Of a stretch of DNA of 64,000 bases, positions 43,668 to 51,952 are shown in pieces (position 1 is the first letter of the stretch; each line of letters begins with the position of its first letter). The notes below the pieces were generated by a model, which was not told where the DNA came from, searched no databases, and saw only the letters and a list, made by a program, of their open reading frames with translations. The DNA is taken from positions 62,001-126,000 of the forward strand of contig NZ_JASCQP010000011.1 of NCBI RefSeq assembly GCF_030010555.1. The letters are read 5' to 3'. A program made the position numbers and the translations under genes. This DNA is from Halomonas rhizosphaerae (GTDB lineage: Bacteria > Pseudomonadota > Gammaproteobacteria > Pseudomonadales > Halomonadaceae).

Positions 43668-44186
43668 TCAGAGCTCTTCCAGGGTGACGTTGTGGTTGGT
43701 GAACACGCAGATGTCACCGGCGATGGTCAGGGACTTCTCGGTGATCTCGCGGGCACCGAGTTCGGTGTTCTCGAGCAGGGCACGGGCGGCGGCCAGGGCG
43801 AAGTTGCCGCCGGAGCCGATGGCGATGATGCCCCCCTCGGGCTCCACCACGTCACCGTTGCCGGTGATGATCAGCGAGGCATCCTTGTTGGCCACGGCGA
43901 GCAGCGCCTCGAGACGGCGCAGGGCACGGTCGGTGCGCCAGTCCTTGGCCAGTTCCACGGCGGCCTTGACCAGGTTGCCCTGGTACTTCTCGAGCTGCGC
44001 CTCGAAGCGCTCGAAGAGGGTGAAGGCATCGGCGGTGCCGCCGGCGAAGCCGGCCAGGACCTGGCCGTGGTAGAGGCGGCGCACCTTGCTGGCGTTGCCC
44101 TTCATCACGGTATTGCCCAGCGAGACCTGGCCGTCACCGGCCAGCGCCACCTGGTCACCGCGGCGCACGGAAACGATCGTGGTCAT
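43668..44186 (-). CDS. hslV: ATP-dependent protease peptidase subunit HslV
   Basis: Proteasome-like peptidase of 172 residues. After Met removal, Thr2 ([24 protein letters not shown]) is the catalytic nucleophile. [26 protein letters not shown] and the Na-binding [16 protein letters not shown] are typical. The ATG at 44186 has a GGAG site. A GGTTGAA upstream (near 44295) could be part of a heat-shock -35, but I find no clear matching -10. Confidence 0.97.
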   Translation of the reverse strand: MTTIVSVRRGDQVALAGDGQVSLGNTVMKGNASKVRRLYHGQVLAGFAGGTADAFTLFERFEAQLEKYQGNLVKAAVELAKDWRTDRALRRLEALLAVANKDASLIITGNGDVVEPEGGIIAIGSGGNFALAAARALLENTELGAREITEKSLTIAGDICVFTNHNVTLEEL

Positions 44187-44337
44187 GGAGGGGACTCCTT
44201 GGGGGAGCACAGGGCTCCCGATGACTGGCGGCGCCGCGGGCGGGGCCGGGGCGCCGTGGATGAACTCAGGGAGTGAAGTGCGGGCGGGGGGCGAGGAATT
44301 CAACCTTGGTCGTGCCTCCCTCGCCCGGTCGGGCGGG

Positions 44338-45069
44338 TCAGTTCTGCAGCTGGATCAGCAGCGGCTCGATGCCCTGGGTGACCATCAGGTCCTGGGCGCG
44401 GTTGAGCTCGCGCCGGTCGCTGTAGGGGCCGACCTGAACCCGGTGCCAGGTGTCGCCGCCACCGGCCTTGACCTCGCTGATCTTGGCGAGCAGGCCGAAG
44501 TCACGCAGCCGGCCCGCCAGCCTGCTGGCATCGCCCGCCTCGCGGAAGGAGGCAGCCTGCAGCATGAAGCGGGCATCGGCCGGCGGGTCGTCCGTCGCCT
44601 GAGTGTCCGGGCGGTCGTCCGGCGCCGTGGCGTCGGCGTCCAGGTTGGCGGCGATCACCTGGGCGATGGGGTCGTCGCCGGTGGTCGCCGCGGGCGTCTC
44701 GGGGCGCTCCGGCGGGGTGGCCGTGGAGGCCGGCACCTTGCCCCCGGGGGCAATCACCTCGGACTCCGGCAGCAGGGTGTAGAACTCGAAGGTCGGCATC
44801 GGCGGCTCCTCGGGGGTGGCGGCCGGTTCGCCTTCCCGGGATTCCTGGCGGTCCCCGGGTTTGGTCAGCACCGTGGCCAGCGGCGAGTCGCTGCCCTCCT
44901 GCCAGGGGGCGATGCCCTGCTGGTGCTGGGCCAGCAGGAAGCCTGCCACCAGGCCGACCAGGCCCCACAGCCAGCCCGGGATGCCGCGGCGCGGGGGCGG
45001 GGCGGAGCGGCGCCGCGGGCTGCTGGTGGCGCCGCGCTTGCGGGGGGCCGGTTTGCGGCTGCTGGCCAT
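44338..45069 (-). CDS. ftsN: FtsN-like SPOR-domain cell division protein
   Basis: A 243-residue single-pass inner-membrane protein with a basic cytoplasmic N-terminus ([18 protein letters not shown]), one helix at about residues 30-48 and a Pro/Ala/Thr-rich periplasmic linker. The C-terminal SPOR domain (about residues 168-243, [21 protein letters not shown]) binds denuded peptidoglycan at the septum. The position between argS and hslV is where ftsN sits in many gammaproteobacteria. Sequence outside SPOR is too variable to prove FtsN. Confidence 0.8.
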   Translation of the reverse strand: MASSRKPAPRKRGATSSPRRRSAPPPRRGIPGWLWGLVGLVAGFLLAQHQQGIAPWQEGSDSPLATVLTKPGDRQESREGEPAATPEEPPMPTFEFYTLLPESEVIAPGGKVPASTATPPERPETPAATTGDDPIAQVIAANLDADATAPDDRPDTQATDDPPADARFMLQAASFREAGDASRLAGRLRDFGLLAKISEVKAGGGDTWHRVQVGPYSDRRELNRAQDLMVTQGIEPLLIQLQN

Positions 45070-45072
45070 GGC

Positions 45073-46758
45073 TTACATCTCCTCGGGCGCGCCGACACCC
45101 ATCAGGTCGAGGCCGTTGCGCAGGACCTGGCGCGTGGCCAACCCCAGCGCCAGCCGGGCGTTGCGCAGGGCGTCCTCGTCGACCATCACCTTCACCGCGT
45201 TGTAGCAGGTGTGGAAGTCGGCGGCGAGGTCGAGCAGGTACTGGGCGATCTGCTGGGGCTCGTGGGCGGCGGCGGCGTGCTGGACCACCTCGGGATAGCG
45301 GGCCAGGCGGTTGAGCAGCGCCTTCTCCTGGTCGGCCTCCAGCAGGGGCAGGCTCTGCATGGCCAGGGCGGGATCGAACGGCTTCTCCTCGGCCTCGGCC
45401 TTGCGCAGCATGCTGCACACCCGGGCGTGGGCGTACTGCACGTAGTAGACCGGGTTGTCGTTGGACTGGGAGCGGGCCAGGTCGATGTCGAAGGTGAGCT
45501 GGGAGTCCGCCCGGCGGGCGGCCAGGAAGAAGCGGGTCGCATCGCGGCCCACCTCGTCGATCAGGTCGCGCACCGTGACGTAGCTGCCGGCGCGCTTGGA
45601 GAGCTTCACCTCGACCCCGGAGCGGGTGACCATCACCATCTGGTGCAGGACGTAGTCGGGCCAGCCTTGAGGGATGCCGGCCTCGAGGGCCTGGAGGCCG
45701 GCGCGCACTCGGGTCACGGTGGAGTGGTGGTCGGCCCCCTGCTCGTTGATCACGGTCTCGAAGCCGCGCTGCCACTTGTCCAGGTGGTAGGCGACGTCGG
45801 GCAGGAAGTAGGTGTAGTGGCCGTCGGACTTGCGCATCACCCGGTCCTTGTCGTCGCCGAAGTCGGTGGTGCGCAGCCACAGGGCGCCGTCCTGCTCAAA
45901 GGTATGGCCCTTCTCGATCAGCCGCTGGACGGTGGCCTCGACCTTGCCCTGCTCGTAGAGGGAGGACTCCAGGAAGTAGACGTCGAACGTCACGCCGAAG
46001 GCCTTCAGGTCGAGGTCCTGCTCGCGACGCAGGTAGGCCACGGCGAAGTCGCGGATGGCGTCGAGGTCGTCCGGGTCGCCTGCCGCCGTGACGTGACGGT
46101 CATCGGCATGCACCGTCTCCCCGGCCAGGTAGGCGTTGGCCACGTCGATGATGTAACCGCCACGGTAGCCGTCCGCCGGCCAGCCCGGGTCGCCGGGGTC
46201 GATGCCCTTGACCCGCGCCTGCACCGAGCGCGCCAGGTTGCTGATCTGGGCGCCGGCGTCGTTGTAGTAGAACTCGCGGGTCACCTCGTGGCCGGTGGCC
46301 TCGAGCAGGCGACAGATGCTGTCGCCGATGGCGGCGCCGCGGCCGTGGCCGACGTGCAGCGGCCCGGTGGGGTTGGCGGAGACGAACTCCACCTGCACCC
46401 GGCGGCCCTGGCCGGTGAGGTTGCGGCCGAAGGCATCCCCGGCCTCGAGCACCTGGCGCACGACCTGGGCGGCGGCGTCGGTGGCGGCGAAGAAGTTGAC
46501 GAAGCCCGGGCCGGCGATCTCCACCTTCTGTACGGCGTCGCTCGCCGGCAGGGCCGCGACCAGCGCCTCGGCCAGCTCGCGGGGCTTGCGGCCGGCCGGC
46601 TTGGCCAGCATCAACGCCAGGTTGGTGGCGTAGTCGCCGTGGGCCTTGTCGCGGGTCGGGTCGACCTTGATGGTCGGCGCGAGATCGGCGGGCAGCACGC
46701 CCTGCTGCCGGAGGTTGTCCAGGGCGCCCTCGAGCAGCGCGATGATGGTCTCTTTCAT
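45073..46758 (-). CDS. argS: Arginine--tRNA ligase
   Basis: Class I aminoacyl-tRNA synthetase of 561 residues. The HIGH box appears as HVGH in [18 protein letters not shown]. The tRNA D-arm-binding N domain occupies the first 100 or so residues, and the anticodon-binding DALR domain is C-terminal ([17 protein letters not shown] onward). A canonical KMSKS is not seen; a SKRAG sequence stands in its place, as is usual for ArgRS. ATG at 46758 ([16 protein letters not shown]). The ftsN-like gene follows after 3 nt. Confidence 0.97.
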   Translation of the reverse strand: MKETIIALLEGALDNLRQQGVLPADLAPTIKVDPTRDKAHGDYATNLALMLAKPAGRKPRELAEALVAALPASDAVQKVEIAGPGFVNFFAATDAAAQVVRQVLEAGDAFGRNLTGQGRRVQVEFVSANPTGPLHVGHGRGAAIGDSICRLLEATGHEVTREFYYNDAGAQISNLARSVQARVKGIDPGDPGWPADGYRGGYIIDVANAYLAGETVHADDRHVTAAGDPDDLDAIRDFAVAYLRREQDLDLKAFGVTFDVYFLESSLYEQGKVEATVQRLIEKGHTFEQDGALWLRTTDFGDDKDRVMRKSDGHYTYFLPDVAYHLDKWQRGFETVINEQGADHHSTVTRVRAGLQALEAGIPQGWPDYVLHQMVMVTRSGVEVKLSKRAGSYVTVRDLIDEVGRDATRFFLAARRADSQLTFDIDLARSQSNDNPVYYVQYAHARVCSMLRKAEAEEKPFDPALAMQSLPLLEADQEKALLNRLARYPEVVQHAAAAHEPQQIAQYLLDLAADFHTCYNAVKVMVDEDALRNARLALGLATRQVLRNGLDLMGVGAPEEM

Positions 46759-46860
46759 GGAAGTGTCCGGTGTCCTGTGGCGTGGGCGGTGCGGGGCGAC
46801 CGCCGGGCGAGTCTGGGGCGCCATTATCGGCAATCGGCGCCGGGCTTTAAAGGTGTGTGG

Positions 46861-49080
46861 TCAGGCCAGGGTCTGCGGGTCGATGTCCAGCGACCAGCGT
46901 ACCCGTCGCGCCTCGGGGCGGCCCTCGAGCCAGGCGACCAGCCAGGCGCCGGCCTCGTGCAGCTGGCTGCGGCGGTCGGCGGCCAGCATCAGCTGCAGGT
47001 GATAGCGGTTCTGGCGCCGCTCCATGGGGGCCGGGACCGGCCCCAGGCAGTCGACCGCGAGGCCGCGCTCGCCGATCCGCTGGCGCAGGGCCTCGGCGGC
47101 CAGGCCCCCCAGGGCGACCACGGCCGGCTCGCGGGGCGCCTCGAGGCGCAGCAGGGCGAGGAAGCGGAAGGGCGGCAGCCGGGCGGCCCGCCGCTCCTCC
47201 AGCAACTGGCCGGCGAGGGCGTCGTAGCCCCGCTCGGCCAGCAGGCGCAGGTGGGGGTCGTCGGTGTGCAGGGTCTGCACCAGCACCCGGCCGGGGTGCG
47301 CGGCGCGGCCGGCGCGGCCCGCCACCTGCTCGAGCAGCTGGGCGCTATGCTCCAGCGCCCGGAAGTCGCTGGCATAGAGGCCGGCATCGGCATTGACCAC
47401 CACCACCAGGGTGACGTGGGGCAGGTGGTGCCCCTTGGCCAGCATCTGGGTCCCCACCAGCAGGCAGGGGTCGCCGCGGCGTACCTCGGCCAGCATCTGC
47501 TCGAGGGCGTCGCGGCGTCGGGTGCTGTCGCGGTCGATGCGGTGCACCGTCACCTCGGGGAACAGCGACGCCAGGGTCTCCTCGGTGCGCTCGGTGCCGC
47601 TGCCCAGCGGGCGCAAGTCGACGCTGCCGCAGGTTGGGCAGGCGTCGGGGAGGGCGCGGCGCCGGTCGCAGTGGTGGCAGGCCAGCAGCGGCGGCTGCCG
47701 GTGCAGGGTCATGCGCGCATCACAGTGGTCGCACTCGGCCATCCAGCCGCAGGCATGGCAGGCCAGGGTGGGGGCGAAGCCGCGTCGGTTGATGAAGACC
47801 AGCACCTGGTGGCCGGCGGCCAGGGTGTCGCGGACCGTCTCGATCACCGGCGGGATCAGTCCGCCCTGGCGGCGGCGGCCGCGCAGGTCGACGAGCTCGA
47901 GGCGCGCCGGGGCATGGCGGCTCGCCCGACGGGTCAGGCGCAGGTGGCGGTAGTCGCCCTGCAGCGCCCGCTGCAGGGACTCCAGCGACGGGGTGGCGCT
48001 GCCCAGCACCAGCGGGATGCGATGGTGGTGGGCGCGGGCCACGGCCAGGTCGCGGGCATGGTAGCGCAGGCCGTCCTGCTGCTTGTAGGAGCCGTCATGC
48101 TCCTCGTCGACGATGATGACCCCGGGGCGGGCCAGGGGGGTGAAGATGGCCGACCGGGTACCCAGCACGATGGGCGCCCGGCCGCTGGCGGCGGCTTCCC
48201 AGGCATCGAGGCGCTCATGGTCGGTGAGCCCCGAGTGCAGTGCCACCACCGGCGCCCGGAAGCGGCGGCGGAAGCGGGCGAGGGTCTGGGGCGTCAGGCC
48301 GATCTCGGGGACCAGCACCAGGGCCTGGCGATGACGGCCGATGACCGCCTCGATCAGCTGCAGGTAGATCTCGGTCTTGCCGCTGCCGGTGACGCCATGC
48401 AGCAGGCAGGGATGGAAGCCGTCGAGCCGCTCGTGGATGGCGGCCAGCGCCACGGCCTGCTCCCGGTTGAGCGGCAGGGCGGGGTCGGCCAGCCCCGCGT
48501 CGCCCTCGGCCGGCGGCGAGGCCGCCAGGGGTTCCTCGTGACGGGCCACCAGGCCCTTGTCGGCCAGGGCCCGCAGCTGGTCGCGGCTGAACGACTGGGC
48601 GAGGATCGCCTGGCTGACCAGCCCGTGGGGGTGCTGGCGCAGCATGGTCAGCAGTTCGGTCTGGCGAGGGGCTCGGGCGAGGCCCGGCGGAGCGTCCTGG
48701 CGGCCGGCCGCGGTGACGCTCCAGCGCTCGCGGGTGCGGGCTTCGAGCGCCCGGCCCTGGCGCAGCAGCCCCGGCATCGCCTGGTGCAGGGTGTCGCCGA
48801 GGGCATGCTGGTAGTAGCGGGCGGCGAAGCGGCACAGCCACAGCCAGTCGGCCGGCAGCGGGCCCTCGTCGAGGCAGCCCGCCACCGGCCTGAGGCTCGC
48901 GAGCGGCAGCTCACTCTCGTCGCGGCACTCCACGACCACGCCGACGACCTCCCGGCGGCCGAAGGGTACCTGCACCCGCAGGCCGGGCTGCCAGCCCCCC
49001 GGGGGAGAGTCGCGGCAGGGGCGGTAGTCGAATAGCCGGCGCAGCGGCGAGGGCACGGCAACGCTTAGTACGCGTGGCAC
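46861..49080 (-). CDS. priA: Primosomal protein N' (replication restart helicase PriA)
   Basis: 3'-5' helicase that reloads the replisome at stalled forks. The 739-residue protein has the 3' DNA-binding domain at the N-terminus ([16 protein letters not shown]), Walker [14 protein letters not shown] and Walker [14 protein letters not shown]. The Cys-rich zinc region [25 protein letters not shown] and the C-terminal helicase motifs follow. GTG at 49080 gives the family N-terminus. A longer in-frame start at 49182 would run through the rpmE promoter. No strong ribosome-binding site is seen for the GTG. Confidence 0.95.
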   Translation of the reverse strand: MPRVLSVAVPSPLRRLFDYRPCRDSPPGGWQPGLRVQVPFGRREVVGVVVECRDESELPLASLRPVAGCLDEGPLPADWLWLCRFAARYYQHALGDTLHQAMPGLLRQGRALEARTRERWSVTAAGRQDAPPGLARAPRQTELLTMLRQHPHGLVSQAILAQSFSRDQLRALADKGLVARHEEPLAASPPAEGDAGLADPALPLNREQAVALAAIHERLDGFHPCLLHGVTGSGKTEIYLQLIEAVIGRHRQALVLVPEIGLTPQTLARFRRRFRAPVVALHSGLTDHERLDAWEAAASGRAPIVLGTRSAIFTPLARPGVIIVDEEHDGSYKQQDGLRYHARDLAVARAHHHRIPLVLGSATPSLESLQRALQGDYRHLRLTRRASRHAPARLELVDLRGRRRQGGLIPPVIETVRDTLAAGHQVLVFINRRGFAPTLACHACGWMAECDHCDARMTLHRQPPLLACHHCDRRRALPDACPTCGSVDLRPLGSGTERTEETLASLFPEVTVHRIDRDSTRRRDALEQMLAEVRRGDPCLLVGTQMLAKGHHLPHVTLVVVVNADAGLYASDFRALEHSAQLLEQVAGRAGRAAHPGRVLVQTLHTDDPHLRLLAERGYDALAGQLLEERRAARLPPFRFLALLRLEAPREPAVVALGGLAAEALRQRIGERGLAVDCLGPVPAPMERRQNRYHLQLMLAADRRSQLHEAGAWLVAWLEGRPEARRVRWSLDIDPQTLA

Positions 49081-49104
49081 GGGCGGGCAGGGGGAATCGG
49101 GCAA

Positions 49105-49133
49105 TTGGCCTCCGGCGTCGGCTCTGCTAGAAT
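49105..49133 (+). promoter_or_regulatory. Strong candidate rpmE promoter
   Basis: TTGGCC (49105-49110) and TAGAAT (49128-49133) have a 17-bp spacer, and TGC just before the hexamer makes it an extended -10. It is divergent from priA. A leader of roughly 110 nt follows before rpmE. Confidence 0.65.
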
Positions 49134-49251
49134 GCTTCGCCGCTGCGGACACCCCGAGTGCGTGGCGGCAACCGGTTCGCATCTACAGACAACCCGTATG
49201 CGGTGCCTGGCAGAAGATCAGGTGGCGGCATACAGCTTCATGAGGCTCAAG

Positions 49252-49464
49252 ATGAAACAAGGTATCCACCCGGATTACAAGACGGTCAACGCGACCTGTT
49301 CCTGCGGCGCCACCTTCGAGGTCGGTACCACCGCCGGTCATGACTTCTCCCTGGACGTCTGCTCCCAGTGCCACCCCTTCTACACCGGCAAGCAGAAGCA
49401 GGCGACCACCGGTGGTCGCGTCGAGCGCTTCAACAAGCGCTTCGGTGCCGCCATCAAGCGCTGA
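49252..49464 (+). CDS. rpmE: 50S ribosomal protein L31 (zinc-binding type)
   Basis: L31 bridges the ribosomal subunits. The 70-residue length is that of E. coli L31. The zinc-binding form is shown by CSC (residues 16-18) and CSQC (37-40): [19 protein letters not shown] and [13 protein letters not shown]. Zinc-free paralogues lack these. GAGG precedes the ATG at 49252. A strong terminator follows. Confidence 0.98.
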   Translation: MKQGIHPDYKTVNATCSCGATFEVGTTAGHDFSLDVCSQCHPFYTGKQKQATTGGRVERFNKRFGAAIKR

Positions 49465-49485
49465 GCCGCCAGGCAAGACGCAGCG

Positions 49486-49517
49486 AGAAACCCGCCCATC
49501 GTGGCGGGTTTCTTTAT
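49486..49517 (+). terminator. rpmE intrinsic terminator
   Basis: AGAAACCCGCC (49486-49496) pairs perfectly with GGCGGGTTTCT (49503-49513) across a 6-nt loop and runs into T residues. It begins 21 nt after the rpmE stop. Confidence 0.88.
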
Positions 49518-49573
49518 GCCCGGCTGTCGGCGCTCACGTTGGCTGTCTGCCGGCCGTCAGGATAAGCAAAGCG

Positions 49574-49598
49574 TTATGGCTGGCGGGTTCAGCCATAA
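49574..49598 (+). other. 9-bp perfect hairpin/operator-like palindrome upstream of maeB
   Basis: TTATGGCTG and CAGCCATAA enclose a 7-nt GCGGGTT spacer. It lies about 60 nt upstream of the likely maeB -35, so it would act as DNA (a regulator site) rather than in the maeB mRNA. No regulator is assigned. Confidence 0.4.
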
Positions 49599-49660
49599 GT
49601 GTCGCCAAATGGTCGACAACGTCTTCAAACGAGCGTACAACAGGGTAGATGTCTGCCGAG

Positions 49661-49689
49661 TTGAGCGCGACGGGCTTTTTGTATACGCT
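49661..49689 (+). promoter_or_regulatory. Candidate maeB promoter
   Basis: TTGAGC (49661-49666) and TACGCT (49684-49689) have a 17-bp spacer. An overlapping TATACG (49682-49687) gives 15 bp. Transcription would start about 30 nt before the maeB start. Confidence 0.5.
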
Positions 49690-49724
49690 AGCCGACCTCC
49701 CACTGTTTACCGGATCCTCTCAGC

Positions 49725-50996
49725 ATGACTGACGCGAAGAAGAAGGCGGCGCTGGACTACCACGCGAAACCCATCCCCGGGAAGCTGTCGGTGGAGCTCA
49801 CCAAGCCTACCGCCACCGCCCGCGACCTCTCCCTGGCCTACAGCCCGGGCGTGGCGGAGCCGGTTCGCGAGATCGCCAGTGACCCGGAGAACGCCTACCT
49901 CTACACCGGCAAGGGCAACCTGGTGGCAGTGATCTCCGACGGCAGCGCCATCCTCGGTCTCGGCAACCTGGGCCCGCTGGCCAGCAAGCCGGTGATGGAA
50001 GGCAAGGGGGTGCTGTTCAAGCGCTTCGCCGGCATCAACTCGGTGGATATCGAGGTCAACGCCGAGAGCCCGCAGGCCTTCATCGACACCGTGGCGCGCA
50101 TCGCCGACACCTGGGGCGGCATCAACCTCGAGGACATCAAGGCCCCGGAGTGCTTCGAGATCGAACAGGCGCTGGTCGAGCAGTGCAGCATCCCGGTGTT
50201 CCATGATGACCAGCACGGTACGGCCATCGTCACCGCCGCGGGCATGCTCAATGCCCTGGAGATCGCCGGCAAGTCGCTGGACAGCGCCCGCATCGTCTGC
50301 CTGGGGGCCGGCGCCGCGGCCATCGCCTGCATGAAGCTGCTGGTCTCCTGCGGCGCGCATCCCGAGAACATCGTGATGCTCGACCGCAAGGGGGTGATCC
50401 ACAGCGGTCGCGAGGACCTGAACCAGTACAAGGCGATGTTCGCCGTGGAGACCGACAAGCGCACCCTGACCGACGCCATCGAGGGGGCCGACGTCTTCGT
50501 CGGCCTCTCCGGCCCGGGACTGATGAGTGCCGACCACATCCGCAGCATGGCCCCCAGCCCGGTGGTCTTCGCCTGCACCAACCCGGACCCGGAGATCCAC
50601 CCCGACGTGGCCCGGGAGACGCGCCCGGACGTGATCATGGCCACCGGCCGCTCCGACTACCCCAACCAGGTCAACAACGTGCTGGGGTTTCCCTTCATCT
50701 TCCGCGGGGCGCTCGACGTGCGCGCCACCCGCATCAACGAGGAGATGAAGGTCGCCGCCGTCCACGCCCTGAAGGACCTCGCCCGCGAGCCGGTGCCGCA
50801 GGAGGTACTGGAGGCCTACGAGATGGACGAGATGAGCTTCGGGCCGGAGTACATCATTCCCACTCCCGTGGACATCCGCCTGCTCGACCGGATCTCCTCG
50901 GCGGTGGCCCAGGCCGCGGTGGACTCCGGGGTGGCGCGCAAGCCCTATCCCTCCCACTACCCGCTGAAGAGCGTGGATGATGTCTACGGCGGCTGA
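49725..50996 (+). CDS. maeB: Malic enzyme, short MaeB type (NADP-dependent, no PTA domain)
   Basis: Oxidative decarboxylation of malate to pyruvate, giving NAD(P)H. The 423-residue protein has the malic N domain ([20 protein letters not shown]), the metal-binding [14 protein letters not shown] and the Rossmann motif [17 protein letters not shown]. coli MaeB (about 760 residues) carries a C-terminal phosphotransacetylase-like domain that is absent here. The same short form is known in pseudomonads. The cofactor cannot be proven from sequence by eye. Confidence 0.92.
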   Translation: MTDAKKKAALDYHAKPIPGKLSVELTKPTATARDLSLAYSPGVAEPVREIASDPENAYLYTGKGNLVAVISDGSAILGLGNLGPLASKPVMEGKGVLFKRFAGINSVDIEVNAESPQAFIDTVARIADTWGGINLEDIKAPECFEIEQALVEQCSIPVFHDDQHGTAIVTAAGMLNALEIAGKSLDSARIVCLGAGAAAIACMKLLVSCGAHPENIVMLDRKGVIHSGREDLNQYKAMFAVETDKRTLTDAIEGADVFVGLSGPGLMSADHIRSMAPSPVVFACTNPDPEIHPDVARETRPDVIMATGRSDYPNQVNNVLGFPFIFRGALDVRATRINEEMKVAAVHALKDLAREPVPQEVLEAYEMDEMSFGPEYIIPTPVDIRLLDRISSAVAQAAVDSGVARKPYPSHYPLKSVDDVYGG

Positions 50997-51019
50997 GCCG
51001 CGGAGGCCTTCCCCGTTGC

Positions 51020-51053
51020 ACGACGCCGCCGGCCCTCGGGCCGGCGGCGTCGT
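51020..51053. terminator. Bidirectional GC-rich hairpin between maeB and the DUF481 gene
   Basis: A perfect 16-bp inverted repeat (51020-51035 with 51038-51053, starting ACGACGCCGCC) has a 2-base centre. No U-run follows, but the position between two converging genes and the very stable stem favour a terminator. Confidence 0.6.
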
Positions 51054-51077
51054 CTGTGGCGTGCGGGACGCGGGTGG

Positions 51078-51842
51078 CTACCAGTCGTAGAGGAGGGAGG
51101 CGCTGGTGGTATGGTCGGTGCGGGCCTCGGCGCCCTCCGGCGGTCGGGAGTTGTCCCGGATCTCGTGGGAGAGCCGCAGGGCCAGATGGGAGTTGAGCCG
51201 TGAGGTGAGCGACGTCAGCGAGCGCGAGGTGGTGTTGTCATCGGTCGCCTCCACCGAGAACTCCTGCTCCAGGCTGGAAGTCTCCGAGAAGGACCACTCG
51301 TAGGCCAGCGCCCCGTAGGCCACGCCCAGGGAGGCGTTCTCCTCCCCCTCGATGCGGTCGTAGCGGTAGCCCGGGCCCGCCTCCAGCGAGAGCCGGTGTC
51401 GTCTGCCGTCGAGCAGGTCGCGGCCATAGCCGCCGATGGTGGTGAACTGCTGGTCGTAGCCGCTGAACAGGTCCTTCTCCCAGCGGGCGAAGCCGAATAT
51501 ATAGTGGGGGCCGTCGAGCTCGTAGCGCTCGCGGCCGGCCACCAGATATTGTTCGGCGCTGGTGTCGCCGTTGCGCGAGACGTTGCGCACCTCGCCGCGC
51601 AGGCTTTGGGTCCAGTCGCCGGTTACCCAGATGAGCCGGCCCTTGCCGATCAGAGTCTGGCTTTCGGTGTTGCCCGAGAGGTGGGTATAGCCCAGTTCGG
51701 CGCTGCCGCTGAAGCCCTGGTCATCCTCCTTGGGCGGTGGCGGGGCGTAGAAGGGGCCGGCCTGAGTGCCGCCGGCGATCGTCAGCAGGCCGCAGAGGGC
51801 CGCCCATCGAATCATCGAAGGGAGTGTCGCGGTATGCGGCAT
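51078..51842 (-). CDS. DUF481 (YdiY-like) outer-membrane beta-barrel protein
   Basis: A 254-residue exported protein with a signal peptide (cleaved near GGTQA/GPF) and a pattern of alternating hydrophobic residues typical of beta strands. GFSGSAELGYTHLSGNTESQTL is the DUF481 start. It ends SASLLYDW, with a C-terminal aromatic residue as BAM substrates have. Its role is unknown. It may be monocistronic, in the gap between maeB and PBP1A. Confidence 0.85.
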   Translation of the reverse strand: MPHTATLPSMIRWAALCGLLTIAGGTQAGPFYAPPPPKEDDQGFSGSAELGYTHLSGNTESQTLIGKGRLIWVTGDWTQSLRGEVRNVSRNGDTSAEQYLVAGRERYELDGPHYIFGFARWEKDLFSGYDQQFTTIGGYGRDLLDGRRHRLSLEAGPGYRYDRIEGEENASLGVAYGALAYEWSFSETSSLEQEFSVEATDDNTTSRSLTSLTSRLNSHLALRLSHEIRDNSRPPEGAEARTDHTTSASLLYDW

Positions 51843-51952
51843 GGTGTCAGTCTCCCCGGGTTGCCGGATGTCGGTAGCTGCCCGAAGCGGCGTGCGAGGT
51901 TGCGCTGCCCGGACGGCGTCCCTGCCGCCCGGCGCGGGTTACGGGTGTCGGC

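Noticed and set aside
44187..44337. Sigma-32 heat-shock promoter for hslVU
   Set aside because: A GGTTGAA can be a partial -35, but no CCCCAT-type -10 stands at the right distance.
44086..49035. 1649-codon open frame on the plus strand
   Set aside because: It lies antisense to the FtsN-like gene, argS and priA, which have clear catalytic motifs. Long antisense frames are normal in DNA this rich in GC; its Gly/Ala/Val/His/Gln-rich translation has no domain.
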